NCBI GenBank assembly: GCA_937911965.1
Contig: CALDPL010000400.1
Coordinates: forward strand, 1 to 15,324
Length of the DNA stretch: 15,324 nt
Origin: an uncultured Allomuricauda sp.
GTDB taxonomy: Bacteria; Bacteroidota; Bacteroidia; Flavobacteriales; Flavobacteriaceae
Reading direction: 5' to 3'
The notes under the pieces were generated by a model, which was not told the origin of the DNA, searched no databases, and saw only the letters and a program-made list of their open reading frames with translations. Position 1 is the stretch's first letter. Each line of letters opens with the position of its first letter. This document shows, piece by piece, positions 1 to 9,362 of this stretch. The translations under genes and the position numbers were made by a program.

Positions 1-1
1 A

Positions 2-2047
2 CAGAACACCTTTACCGAATCCCTGTTTTATTGGGTAGATCCCGAATTCCTGGACATTTTTGATCTGGAACTCCTCCAAGGAAACCCCTCGGCCCTGGAC
101 CGGCCCAACACCGTCCTGCTTTCCCAGAAGGCGGCCCAAGCCTATTTCAAGGGCGAAGACCCCTTGGGCAGGACCCTGCTCGTGGACAACGGCACCGAAC
201 TGGAAGTGACCGGGGTGTATCGGAATTTCCCCTCGAACAGCACCATGGACGCCGAGATCCTGGCCTCCAGCCTGGGGTCGTGGTTTGAACAAAACAAAAC
301 CTGGTCCAACGCCAGTTTCGAGACTTATCTGTTGCTCGGGGAAGGGGCTTCCCCCTCCCAGGTACAGGCCCAAATGGACCGGCTGTTGGACGCCCCCCTC
401 CCCAAAGCGGAACAATGGTATTCCCTGGGCCTGCAGCCCATGGCCCGAGTGCATCTGTACTCCGCTTCCTATGACAATTCCTATACCTCCAAGATCGGGA
501 ACATCAAAGAGGTCCGCAACCTGACCTATCTCGCCCTTTTGATCCTCTTGATCGCCTGTGTCAATTATATGAACCTCACCACGGCCCGAAGCCAAAAACG
601 AGCCAAGGAGGTGGGCATCAACAAGACATTGGGGGCTTCCTCAAGTTCCCTGATCCGTCGCTTCTACGTGGAAACCGGACTGATCACAGGCTTGGCCATG
701 GCCTTGGGGATCGTGTTGGCCATGCTGTTGCTCTCTCCCTTCAAAACCCTTATCGGGCAAGACATCGACCCCTCGCTTTTGCTGCAACCCGTCTTCGTGT
801 TGGGGGTACTCCTGCTCTGGGCCTTGACCACCCTGATCTCCGGCCTTTACCCCTCCCTTTACCTATCCCGCTTCCTGCCCCGGGAAACCCTGTCCCCGGG
901 CCTAAAGGGAGGGAAAGGAAATGTTTTGGTGAGACAGGGTCTGGTCATCGCACAATTTGCCGCCTCCACGGCCCTGATCGTGGGCGTATTGGTCATTCAT
1001 GAGCAAACCCGCTATATCCAGAGCAAGAACCTGGGGTTCACCCCCGAAAACGTCCTGGCCCTATCGGTTGGCGGGCTGGGAACCCAAGCGAACAGAAGCG
1101 CATTGGCCCAGGAAATCGAGAAACAGGTCGGGGTCACCGCCCTGGCCTATGCCCAAGGATATCCCAGTATGGGGGTCAGTGGGAGGACCCTGAAAAAAAA
1201 TCCCTCGGACACGGAGGGTCTGAGCATCAACACCAATGTGGCCGATGCAGGCATTGTGGAGGCCCTTCGATTGAACCTTTTGGCCGGCAGTGACCTGCCC
1301 AGGAACAAAGCTGAAGGGGACACCTTGATGGAGGTGGTCCTGAACAGGACCGCTGTGGATTTTCTGGGATACGATCCCCGGGAAGCCATCGGCAAGGTGG
1401 TCCACATCGGCTTGACCTACACCATTGTGGGGGTTGTTGAGGATTTCAATTACGAATCCCTGCACCGACCCATAGGGGCCTATGCCTTCCACAACAACCC
1501 CTCGGAAGCCAAGTCCTTTATGTTGGTGCGTTTCACAACGGAACAATTGTCCCGGACCCTGGAAGGTATGGAAGCGGCCTTCAACTCGGTGGCCCCCAAC
1601 CTGAATTTCGAATACAGCTTTTTGGACCGAAACCTTGAAAAACTGTACAAAAGGGAAAAACGGGCCGCACAGACCAGCATGGTATTCTGCCTTTTGGCCA
1701 TTTTGGTGGCCGCCATGGGCCTCTTTGGATTGGCGGCCCATACCGCGGAACAGCGCAGAAAGGAAATCGGCATCCGCAAGGTCCTGGGGGCCTCGGTGGC
1801 CAGTATAGGGCGTATGTTGTCCAAGGATTTCGCCAAATTGGTCTTTTTGGCCCTGCTCATCGGTTTTCCACTGGCCTATTTGGCCATGGAACACTGGTTA
1901 CAGGGCTTCGCCTATCGGGTGGACATCCAAGGATGGGTGTTCGTCCTGGCCGGGGCCATGGCCCTGGGCATTGCCCTGATACCCATAGGATACCAATCCA
2001 TACGGGCCGCAAGGGTCGATCCGGCCAAGAGTCTGAAAACCGAATAA
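2..2047 (+). CDS. ABC transporter permease 1, MacB/FtsX tandem type (5' partial)
   Basis: Inner-membrane permease of a MacB-like exporter; substrate unknown. The frame is open from base 2 to the TAA at 2045-2047, so the N-terminus lies outside the window. Aligned to the next permease, roughly the first 110 residues (TM1 and the beginning of the first extracytoplasmic domain) are missing. The TTG at 164 is an internal codon, not a start: family-like sequence (DPEFLDIFDLELLQGN) precedes it. Visible parts are the end of the first MacB_PCD domain, a helix followed by the FtsX coupling motif (AKEVGINKTLGAS, bases about 604-642), two more helices, TM5 after VRQGLVIAQF, a second extracytoplasmic domain, and a final FtsX block with KEIGIRKVLGAS (about 1759-1794). 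The C-terminus AKSLKTE matches its neighbours. It is co-directional with four paralogues and 18 bases from the next one. Family assignment is secure; function is inferred. Confidence 0.93.
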   Translation, partial: QNTFTESLFYWVDPEFLDIFDLELLQGNPSALDRPNTVLLSQKAAQAYFKGEDPLGRTLLVDNGTELEVTGVYRNFPSNSTMDAEILASSLGSWFEQNKTWSNASFETYLLLGEGASPSQVQAQMDRLLDAPLPKAEQWYSLGLQPMARVHLYSASYDNSYTSKIGNIKEVRNLTYLALLILLIACVNYMNLTTARSQKRAKEVGINKTLGASSSSLIRRFYVETGLITGLAMALGIVLAMLLLSPFKTLIGQDIDPSLLLQPVFVLGVLLLWALTTLISGLYPSLYLSRFLPRETLSPGLKGGKGNVLVRQGLVIAQFAASTALIVGVLVIHEQTRYIQSKNLGFTPENVLALSVGGLGTQANRSALAQEIEKQVGVTALAYAQGYPSMGVSGRTLKKNPSDTEGLSINTNVADAGIVEALRLNLLAGSDLPRNKAEGDTLMEVVLNRTAVDFLGYDPREAIGKVVHIGLTYTIVGVVEDFNYESLHRPIGAYAFHNNPSEAKSFMLVRFTTEQLSRTLEGMEAAFNSVAPNLNFEYSFLDRNLEKLYKREKRAAQTSMVFCLLAILVAAMGLFGLAAHTAEQRRKEIGIRKVLGASVASIGRMLSKDFAKLVFLALLIGFPLAYLAMEHWLQGFAYRVDIQGWVFVLAGAMALGIALIPIGYQSIRAARVDPAKSLKTE

Positions 2048-2065
2048 TCGATAAAATCCACGACC

Positions 2066-4498
2066 ATGCTGAAGAACAACCTAAAAATAGCCTGGAGAAG
2101 CCTTAAGAAACAACCCTTCTTCACCTTTCTCAACAGTTTTGGCCTGGCCATCGGAATGGCGGGGGGACTTTTGCTCTGCCTGTACATCCACGATGAACTC
2201 GGCAACAACGGCATGTTCGCCGATGCCGATCGCATCCATAGGGTCAATGCCGACATCAAATTCGGGGGCAAGGAAGAACACTTGGCCGAAGTCTCCGCTC
2301 CCATGGCCCAGGCCATATTGACCGATATCCCCGAAGTGGAACTGGTCACCAGACTCCGGAACATAGGGAGTGTAATGCTCCGTGCCCAAGGGGCCACCGA
2401 CAACATCCGGGAAGGCTCTGTCGCCTATGCCGATTCCACCCTCTTCCGGATGCTCGGCATCGAACTTGTCCATGGGGATGCCAGAACCGCTTTAAAGGAA
2501 CCCAATACCATGGTCATGACCCGGACCGCCGCCGAAAAACATTTCCCCGTGGAAGAGGCCCTCGGGAGGACCGTACTGATCAACGACGATCGGGTCTATC
2601 GGGTGACCGGCATCATCGAGGACCTGCCCAAGAATTCTTTTTTGAGGGACCGGGGAATTCTCCTGGCCATGTCCGGATATAGGGATGCCCAGCTGGGGGA
2701 ATGGGGAAGCCACAACTATTACACCCTGATCAAACTGCTGCCCGGTGCCAAGGTGGAAGGCCTGCAGGGCAAACTGCAACAAATGCTGGGGCGATACGTC
2801 ATCCCCTTTGTACAGAAATACTATCCCGGGATCACCGAACAACAATTCCGGGATTCTGGAAATTATTTGAATTACAGCACCATACCCTTGACGGACATCC
2901 ATTTGCATTCGGGAAGGAATCCGGAGTTCAGTGCCGTGGGCAGCATCAAGAACGTCTACATACTCGGGGCCATTGCCCTGATCCTCCTGCTGCTTGCCAG
3001 CGTCAACTTTATGAACCTCACCACGGCACATTCCCTGAGAAGGGCCAAGGAAATCGGGATCCGAAAAACCTTGGGTTCCCAAAAAAGTGGCCTGGTGGCA
3101 CAATTTCTTACGGAATCGGGCCTGATGACCCTGGGATCCTTGGTCCTGGCCATGATATTGGCCACTGCCGCCATGCCCTTTTACAACCAACTCAGCGGCA
3201 GGGAACTGTCCATCCCCTTTGGCAGTCCGGGCTTTTGGCTGCTCTTGCTCTTGGCCACCTTGCTGCTGGGCCTGCTCTCGGGCAGTTATCCCGCCCTGTA
3301 CATGTCCCGCTTTGTCGCCGCAAAAGTCCTCAAGGGAGAGGGGGACCAGGCCTTGGGAGGGGGCCGCGTCCGCAACGGGTTGGTGATCCTCCAATTTTCG
3401 ATTTCGGTCTTTTTGATCGTGGGTACCCTCACGGTCTTCCAACAGTTGAGGTACATACAGGGGAAGGACCTGGGCTATGACAAAAACCAGATCTTGGTCA
3501 TCCGGGGAATCGGAGCCCTGGATGGAAAAGATCGGGCCTTCAAGGAGGTGGTGACCCAATTGGGACAGGTCCAATCCGCCACCCTGAGCAACTTTCTTCC
3601 CACCCCCTCTTCCCGCAGCAGCGGCCCGCTGATGTTGGAGGATGACCCAAGCCAGGAAAACACCCTCAACCTGCAAAAATGGGTCGTGGATCCGGATTAC
3701 CTGCCCACCATGGAACTGGACCTGGTCTCCGGCAGGAATTTTGACCCCGGCCGAATGGCCACCGATTCCACAGGGGTCATCCTCAATGAAAAGGCAGTGG
3801 CCGTTTTGGGAAAAACCCCCGAGACCGTCTTGGGAACCCGGTTTGTGGACAATTTCGATGACGGTACGACCATAAGGGTAATCGGGGTGGTGCGGAATTT
3901 CCATTACGAATCCCTTAGGGACGAGGTAGGGGCATTGGGACTGATGATGGGAAACCAGCAGCCCGAATATCTGGCCCTTAAGCTCCAAGGGGGGGAGGTC
4001 TCCAGGACCCTTTCCGAGCTGGAGGAGCTCTGGAAGTCCATGGCCCCGGGCCAACCCTTTGAACACTATTTTATGGACGATTCCTTCAACAACAGCTATC
4101 AGGCCGAACAACGATTGGGAAAACTCTTCCTGTTGTTCACCTTCCTATCCATTTTCATCGCCTGTCTGGGCCTGTTGGGCCTGGCGGCCTTCAACGCCCA
4201 AAAACGGGTCAAGGAGATCGGCATCAGAAAAGTGCTGGGTGCCGGGGTGGGACAGATCGCCTATCGGCTGTCGGTGGACTTCCTAAAGCTGGTGGGCATC
4301 TCCATACTCATCGCCCTGCCCTTGGGCTGGTTTGCCATGAACCGCTGGCTAGAGGACTTTTCCTATCGGATCGACATTCCTTGGTGGGTGTTCGCCCTTT
4401 CGGCCCTGATGGCCCTGGGGGTGGCCTTGTTGACGGTGAGCTACCAAAGCATCAAGGCCGCCCTGCTCAGCCCGGTAAAAAGCCTGCGGACGGATTAA
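2066..4498 (+). CDS. ABC transporter permease 2, MacB/FtsX tandem type
   Basis: Complete 810-residue permease. Predicted membrane segments are TM1 about 20-41, TM2 297-318, TM3 349-370, TM4 389-411, TM5 437-458, TM6 685-707, TM7 739-757 and TM8 773-793. Two large domains (about 42-296 and 459-684) face the periplasm. This is the four-helix MacB plan written twice in one chain. Coupling-helix motifs KEIGIRKTLGS (328-338) and KEIGIRKVLGA (716-726) follow the first helix of each FtsX block and should contact the ATPase. The ATG at 2066 is supported by the N-terminus MLKNNLKIAW, shared with permease 3. The leader is A-rich with no Shine-Dalgarno, as usual in Bacteroidota. In MacB-type pumps the cytoplasmic ATPase drives movement of periplasmic domains rather than passage through a membrane channel; applying that here is inference. 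Substrate unknown. Confidence 0.95.
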   Translation: MLKNNLKIAWRSLKKQPFFTFLNSFGLAIGMAGGLLLCLYIHDELGNNGMFADADRIHRVNADIKFGGKEEHLAEVSAPMAQAILTDIPEVELVTRLRNIGSVMLRAQGATDNIREGSVAYADSTLFRMLGIELVHGDARTALKEPNTMVMTRTAAEKHFPVEEALGRTVLINDDRVYRVTGIIEDLPKNSFLRDRGILLAMSGYRDAQLGEWGSHNYYTLIKLLPGAKVEGLQGKLQQMLGRYVIPFVQKYYPGITEQQFRDSGNYLNYSTIPLTDIHLHSGRNPEFSAVGSIKNVYILGAIALILLLLASVNFMNLTTAHSLRRAKEIGIRKTLGSQKSGLVAQFLTESGLMTLGSLVLAMILATAAMPFYNQLSGRELSIPFGSPGFWLLLLLATLLLGLLSGSYPALYMSRFVAAKVLKGEGDQALGGGRVRNGLVILQFSISVFLIVGTLTVFQQLRYIQGKDLGYDKNQILVIRGIGALDGKDRAFKEVVTQLGQVQSATLSNFLPTPSSRSSGPLMLEDDPSQENTLNLQKWVVDPDYLPTMELDLVSGRNFDPGRMATDSTGVILNEKAVAVLGKTPETVLGTRFVDNFDDGTTIRVIGVVRNFHYESLRDEVGALGLMMGNQQPEYLALKLQGGEVSRTLSELEELWKSMAPGQPFEHYFMDDSFNNSYQAEQRLGKLFLLFTFLSIFIACLGLLGLAAFNAQKRVKEIGIRKVLGAGVGQIAYRLSVDFLKLVGISILIALPLGWFAMNRWLEDFSYRIDIPWWVFALSALMALGVALLTVSYQSIKAALLSPVKSLRTD

Positions 4499-4529
4499 AA
4501 ACAAACAACAGAACCAAAAACGAACCCTC

Positions 4530-6977
4530 GTGTTAAGGAACAATTTAAAAATCGCCTGGAGGAATATCCTCAAAAACAAACTCTTTTCCCTGATCAACGT
4601 CATCGGGCTCTCCATAGGCATCTGTGCCGCCATGGTCATAGGCAGCATCGTGTATTACGACCTCAGTTTCGATCGTTTCCATAAGGATGGTGATAAAATC
4701 TTCCGGATCACCACGGTCTTCAAAACCAAAGAGCGGGAATTTTCAAACCGGGGGGTGGCCCTGCCCTTGATGCGGACCTTCAGGGAAGGGGTGGCCGGAG
4801 TGGAAATCGCCGCACCCTTTTTCAATACCGGTTTTCATAGGGTGGAAAACCGGGATGCTGCCCTCAAATTCAAAAACTCCGAGGATGCCATCTTTGCCGA
4901 CGGTGCCTATTTCGAACTCTTTGAATATTCCTGGCTGGCCGGGGATGCCAAAACGGCGCTTTCCCAACCCTATAGGGTGGTACTGGCCAAGGCCAAGGCC
5001 GAAAAGTACTTCCCCCATACGCCCCTGCCCGAGCTTTTGGGAAGGACGTTGGTCTACAACGATTCCATCCCCGTAACGGTCAGCGGCATCGTGGCGCCCC
5101 TAGCTGGGAAGACCGACCTGAACTTCGATGAATTCATGTCCCTGTCCTCGTCCAAGGGGTTCAATCAAGGGGACCTGGCCACGGACGATGAATGGGACAG
5201 CACCAGTTCTTCGCATCAATTCTTCATCAAGGTGCGGGACGAGGCCAGCCTGCCCGGGATCCAGGCCCGTTTGGACGCCCTGGCCCTCGAACACAAAAGC
5301 ACCGAACCCTGGGCCCTGGAAAATGAGCAATCCTATGCATTGCAGGCCTTGTCCGAACTTCATTTTGAAGGGGAAAACGGGAACTTCCCTTTTGACAATT
5401 CCGAACATGTGGCCAGTAAAAAGGTCTTGAAAAGTCTGGCACTGGTGGCCCTGTTCCTCCTGCTCCTGGGATGCGCCAATTTCATCAACCTGAACTCCGC
5501 CCAAGCCCTGACCCGGGCCAAGGAGATCGGGATACGAAAGACCCTGGGAAGCTCCAAAAGGCAAGTGATCCTTCAATTTTTGGGTGAGACCTTCATCCTT
5601 ACCCTATTGGCCGCCCTCCTGTCCCTGATCCTGGCCCCCTTGCTCCTGAATCGGTTTGCGGACTTTTTGCCCGCGGACATCGACCTCAGCCCCTTGTACA
5701 GCGCTGTGGGAATGTCGGGCATCCTGTTGTTGATCCTCTTGGTGAGCTTGGTGTCCGGCTTCTATCCGGCCTTTGTGCTCTCCAAATTCAAGCCCGTTTC
5801 CGTCCTTAAAGGGCAGTTCTCCAAAGGGGACAAGGGGGTGCGCTTGAGAAAGACCCTGACCGTCTTCCAATTTGTGGTGGCCCAGGTCTTTGTCATTGCC
5901 ACCCTGCTTGTGGGCAAGCAGTTGTACTTTGCCATGAACCGGGACACGGGAATCAAAACCGAGGCGATCGCCCACATCAATACCCCCTGGAACGACCGCG
6001 TCCCACAGAAAAGGGAACGGCTGTTCGATCAGATCAAGGAAATCAACGGGCTGACCCAGGTCAGTTGGGGCAATCGCCCCCCCACTTCAAACAGCGTAAA
6101 CTCCACCCTGCTGACCCATTTCAAGGATGGGGCCGAAAGCCATCAGTCCACCGAGATGCTATGGGGCGATCTGGACTATCTGAAGACCTATGGAATTCCC
6201 ATCATCGCCGGGAGGGAACGCCTAAACGACAGCATCAGGGAATATGTGGTCAATGAAACCCTTGCCAGGACCCTGGGATATCAAGACCCGGGCGAAATGG
6301 TGGGGACCACCCTCAAATGGGACACCCTGCAGATACCCGTGGTGGGGGTGATGCGGGATTTCAACCAGCGGTCCCTGCGTTCCGTGATCAAACCCATGGC
6401 CCTCACCGGGAATTGGAGCCATGGCAGATCCAACTTCAACAATATAAACTTTGACCTGGGAAGCACTGTGGAGCAATGGCCAAAGACCATCGAGGCCATT
6501 GAACGGGCCTGGGCCTCCGTCTACCCGGAGGAGGAATTCCAGGTCCATTTCATGGAAGAAACCCTAAAGGGCTTCTACCATAAGGAACGCAGCACGGTTC
6601 AACTCCTGGGTTGGGCCACGGGCCTGGCCATCCTGATCAGCTGTCTCGGCCTGTTGGGCCTGGCGGTCTATACCACCGAGCGCCGGGTCAAGGAAATCGG
6701 GATCCGCAAGGTATTGGGGGCCAACCTGACGCAATTGAACCTCCTGCTTTGCAGGGAATCCCTGATCTTGGTGGGACTGGCATTTGTCATTTCAGTGCCC
6801 ATTTCATACTACCTTTTGGAGCAATGGATGCAGGATTTTGCCTATAGGACCTCCATGAGCTGGTGGGTGTTCCTGCTCAGCGGTCTGGGAATGTTGGCGG
6901 TGGCCCTGATCACCCTGATGGCCCGAACCCATAGGTCGGCCAACACAAACCCTGTTGAATGTCTGCGGACCGAATAA
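4530..6977 (+). CDS. ABC transporter permease 3, MacB/FtsX tandem type, GTG start
   Basis: Complete 815-residue paralogue with the same 8-helix plan: TM1 about 20-42, TM2 299-320, TM3 352-373, TM4 393-415, TM5 442-463, and TM6-TM8 within about 690-797. The start is GTG at 4530. It is chosen because translation from there gives MLRNNLKIAWRN, almost identical to permease 2, and no ATG gives that alignment. Coupling motifs are KEIGIRKTLGSSKRQ (331-345) and KEIGIRKVLGAN near the last helices. The tail differs slightly from its siblings: the usual aromatic-Gln-Ser stretch after TM8 reads MARTHRSANTNPVECLRTE. It lies 31 bases after permease 2 and 33 before permease 4, so co-transcription is likely. 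The first extracytoplasmic domain shares only scattered residues with permease 2, which suggests an old duplication and a different ligand or partner (inference). Confidence 0.94.
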   Translation: MLRNNLKIAWRNILKNKLFSLINVIGLSIGICAAMVIGSIVYYDLSFDRFHKDGDKIFRITTVFKTKEREFSNRGVALPLMRTFREGVAGVEIAAPFFNTGFHRVENRDAALKFKNSEDAIFADGAYFELFEYSWLAGDAKTALSQPYRVVLAKAKAEKYFPHTPLPELLGRTLVYNDSIPVTVSGIVAPLAGKTDLNFDEFMSLSSSKGFNQGDLATDDEWDSTSSSHQFFIKVRDEASLPGIQARLDALALEHKSTEPWALENEQSYALQALSELHFEGENGNFPFDNSEHVASKKVLKSLALVALFLLLLGCANFINLNSAQALTRAKEIGIRKTLGSSKRQVILQFLGETFILTLLAALLSLILAPLLLNRFADFLPADIDLSPLYSAVGMSGILLLILLVSLVSGFYPAFVLSKFKPVSVLKGQFSKGDKGVRLRKTLTVFQFVVAQVFVIATLLVGKQLYFAMNRDTGIKTEAIAHINTPWNDRVPQKRERLFDQIKEINGLTQVSWGNRPPTSNSVNSTLLTHFKDGAESHQSTEMLWGDLDYLKTYGIPIIAGRERLNDSIREYVVNETLARTLGYQDPGEMVGTTLKWDTLQIPVVGVMRDFNQRSLRSVIKPMALTGNWSHGRSNFNNINFDLGSTVEQWPKTIEAIERAWASVYPEEEFQVHFMEETLKGFYHKERSTVQLLGWATGLAILISCLGLLGLAVYTTERRVKEIGIRKVLGANLTQLNLLLCRESLILVGLAFVISVPISYYLLEQWMQDFAYRTSMSWWVFLLSGLGMLAVALITLMARTHRSANTNPVECLRTE

Positions 6978-7010
6978 TGACGGACACCCCAAACCCAACA
7001 AAAAAAGATT

Positions 7011-9320
7011 ATGATCGGAATAAAGACTTTCTTGCGCCATCTCTCACGGAACAAAATGTACACCGCGGTGATCCTCGGGGGATTTTCACTTTCCCTGACC
7101 TTTGTAGTGCTCCTTGGACTGTACATCAAAAATGAAACCTCCGTGGACAATTTCCACAAGAACGGGGACCGGATCTATAGATTGGAACACGAGAGCGTGG
7201 ATTTCTCCGCCCCCATTGCCGTGGACCTAAAACGGGAGTACAATGAAATCGAGACCTTCACAAGGGTGTTGAATTCCTCGGGAAGGATATCGGCCCCGGG
7301 CAGCCAAAAAATCAAATTCGACTATCTGGGGGTGGACCCGGACTTTTTTGGGATGTTCTCCTTTGAACTGCTCAAGGGCAGGGCAGAAGAAGTACTGCAA
7401 ACCGAGGACGGCATCGTTCTTTCCAGGGCCTTGGCCAACCGATTGTTCGGTTCCTTGGAAGTCCTGGGAGAAACCGTTTTAATTGGGGGGGACCACAAAT
7501 TCACCGTCAGGGGGATCATGGAGGATTTTCCCGACAACACCCATTTTACGCCCCAAGGGGCCTTGGTCAATCTAAGGGCCCTTAAAAGATTATGGGGCTT
7601 TGAAGCCATTATGGAGGAATACGGCTTCTGTTCCATGAGCATCTACTTCATGTCTAGGCCCAATGCCGATCTCCCCTCCAAAGCGCCACAGATTTTGGAC
7701 CACTTCAAGGAAAACTTTTGGCTCTATAAGGAGGGTTGGGCCAAGACCGTGGAATTCACGCCCCTAAAGGAATTGTATTTCAGCACCAAAGTGGGCCATG
7801 GGAACAAGAGCTCCAGCAAAACCCTGATCCTGGTACTTGCCTTCATCGTCATGTTGATCCTGGTCCTGGCCGTGGGGAACTACATCAATTTGACCATGGC
7901 CCAGGCCGGTATCCGGGCCAAGGAAGTCTCAATGAAAAAGCTCCTTGGAGGTTCAAGGGGACAGCTGATGCTCCAGTTGGTGGGGGAATCTTTCCTTCTG
8001 TGCCTATCCGCATTCCTTATCGCATTTCTGCTGGCCAAGATCCTGGAATCCCCCTTGGAATCCTTCCTGGGTTCCCCCCTAGATCTCCAAGGCGCCCTGA
8101 CCCCTGCCAATATGCTGCTCGTCCTTGTGGCAGCGATGGGTATTTCCTTTGTTTCCGGAATCGTCCCCGCTTGGAAAATTTCACGGCTCAAGCCTTTGGA
8201 GGTGATCCAGGGCGAAGTCTCGAACAGGACCAAAAATGTCTATTCAAAGATCTTTATCACCTTTCAGTACACCGTGGCCATAGCGCTATTGTCCAGCAGT
8301 TGGATCATCCTCAAACAGACCGATTACCTCAGGAACAAGGAACTGGGCTTCGACAAGGACCATATCGTGTATATGGAATATTTGGGGAGGACAGACCAAA
8401 AAAAGGCCATCAAGGAGGAACTGGGCAAGATTCCCGGAGTGAGGGAAGTCTCCGTGATGTGGCAAAGTCCTTTGAGCGGGGGGAGCAACATCACCTTTGA
8501 AACCCTCGGAAAATCCGTGAGCTTTCAGGAAATGACGGCGGATTCTTCCTTTTTCAAGCTATTCTCCATCGAGGTCACCCCCACCCCCGCGGCCTATTCC
8601 CCCGAAGGGGTCATCCTGAACGAGGCCGCCCTAAAGGTCCTGGAGCTCGGGGACAACCCGGTTTCGTTTAAGATGGAGGACACCGAAGTTCCAATATTGG
8701 GAATCGTAAAGGACTTCCATTTCAAACAATTGTACGACAAAATAGGCCCCCTGGCCATACGACAACAGACCGAGGGCTTCAATGCGGACCAAGTTTTCAT
8801 CAAGGTGGACCCCAAGGGGATGGAACGCAGCCTGGAGCAGATCAAAACAGTTTATGGAAACTTGGTGGGGGATGTACAATTTGAATTGGGATTTGTGGAC
8901 CAAACCATGGAACAGTGGTACGAAAGGGAGGAACGCACTGGAAAGATCCTGGGCTATTTCACCATCCTGGCCGTGGTCATTTCCTCCATGGGTATCCTGG
9001 CCATGGCCACCTTTTATATGCAACAGCGGAGAAAGGAAATCGCCATCAGAAAAGTGAACGGGGCAGGCATCGGCACGGTCCTGCTGCTTTTGAACCGGGA
9101 TTTTGTCAAATGGGTGGGCCTGGCCTTTGTCATCGCAGTTCCCATTTCCTGGTATGCCATGCATTCTTGGCTCGAGGGATTTGCCTATAGGACCGAGATC
9201 GGCCCCTTGGCCTTTGTATTGGCCGGGGCCTTCACCCTGATGGTGGCCCTGTTGACCGTAAGCTGGCAGAGCTATAAGGCCGCAAGGACCAATCCCGTGG
9301 ACGCCCTGAGATCTCAATGA
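7011..9320 (+). CDS. ABC transporter permease 4, divergent MacB/FtsX tandem type
   Basis: Complete 769-residue permease, the shortest intact member of the array. Predicted helices are TM1 17-38, TM2 271-293, TM3 321-343, TM4 366-387, TM5 413-434, TM6 646-667, TM7 699-717 and TM8 731-752. It stands apart from its neighbours. The N-terminus is MIGIKTFLRHLSRNKMY instead of the NNLKIAWR type. The first coupling motif is KEVSMKKLLGGS instead of KEIGIRKTLGS, and the second is KEIAIRKVNGAG, with Asn where the siblings have Leu. Both extracytoplasmic domains are slightly shorter. It still ends in the family tail (NPVDALRSQ). The reading frame is undamaged, so it is probably functional, but it appears to belong to another subfamily recruited into the operon rather than a recent tandem copy. 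Its ATG follows an A7 stretch in an A-rich leader. Confidence 0.93.
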   Translation: MIGIKTFLRHLSRNKMYTAVILGGFSLSLTFVVLLGLYIKNETSVDNFHKNGDRIYRLEHESVDFSAPIAVDLKREYNEIETFTRVLNSSGRISAPGSQKIKFDYLGVDPDFFGMFSFELLKGRAEEVLQTEDGIVLSRALANRLFGSLEVLGETVLIGGDHKFTVRGIMEDFPDNTHFTPQGALVNLRALKRLWGFEAIMEEYGFCSMSIYFMSRPNADLPSKAPQILDHFKENFWLYKEGWAKTVEFTPLKELYFSTKVGHGNKSSSKTLILVLAFIVMLILVLAVGNYINLTMAQAGIRAKEVSMKKLLGGSRGQLMLQLVGESFLLCLSAFLIAFLLAKILESPLESFLGSPLDLQGALTPANMLLVLVAAMGISFVSGIVPAWKISRLKPLEVIQGEVSNRTKNVYSKIFITFQYTVAIALLSSSWIILKQTDYLRNKELGFDKDHIVYMEYLGRTDQKKAIKEELGKIPGVREVSVMWQSPLSGGSNITFETLGKSVSFQEMTADSSFFKLFSIEVTPTPAAYSPEGVILNEAALKVLELGDNPVSFKMEDTEVPILGIVKDFHFKQLYDKIGPLAIRQQTEGFNADQVFIKVDPKGMERSLEQIKTVYGNLVGDVQFELGFVDQTMEQWYEREERTGKILGYFTILAVVISSMGILAMATFYMQQRRKEIAIRKVNGAGIGTVLLLLNRDFVKWVGLAFVIAVPISWYAMHSWLEGFAYRTEIGPLAFVLAGAFTLMVALLTVSWQSYKAARTNPVDALRSQ

Positions 9321-9362
9321 TCGTGGGGACCGAGGAAAAACGAATCAAAAAAGTCAAAAATC

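Noticed and set aside
164..169. TTG as a possible start of permease 1
   Set aside because: Family-like sequence continues upstream in the same frame to the window edge, so the gene is cut by the window and not started here.
2492..4111. Long antisense open frame (about 539 codons) opposite permease 2, with similar ones at 1061-1894, 5100-5576 and 8631-9317
   Set aside because: They mirror the codon bias of the real genes, have Gly/His/Gln-rich translations typical of shadow frames, and match no family. The sense frames show clear MacB/FtsX motifs.
4160..6680. Near-identical 25-base stretches in permeases 2 and 3 (CLGLLGLA-coding, near 4170 and 6645) as evidence of recent gene conversion
   Set aside because: The match covers only a strongly conserved helix motif with shared codon preference; flanking sequence is diverged.
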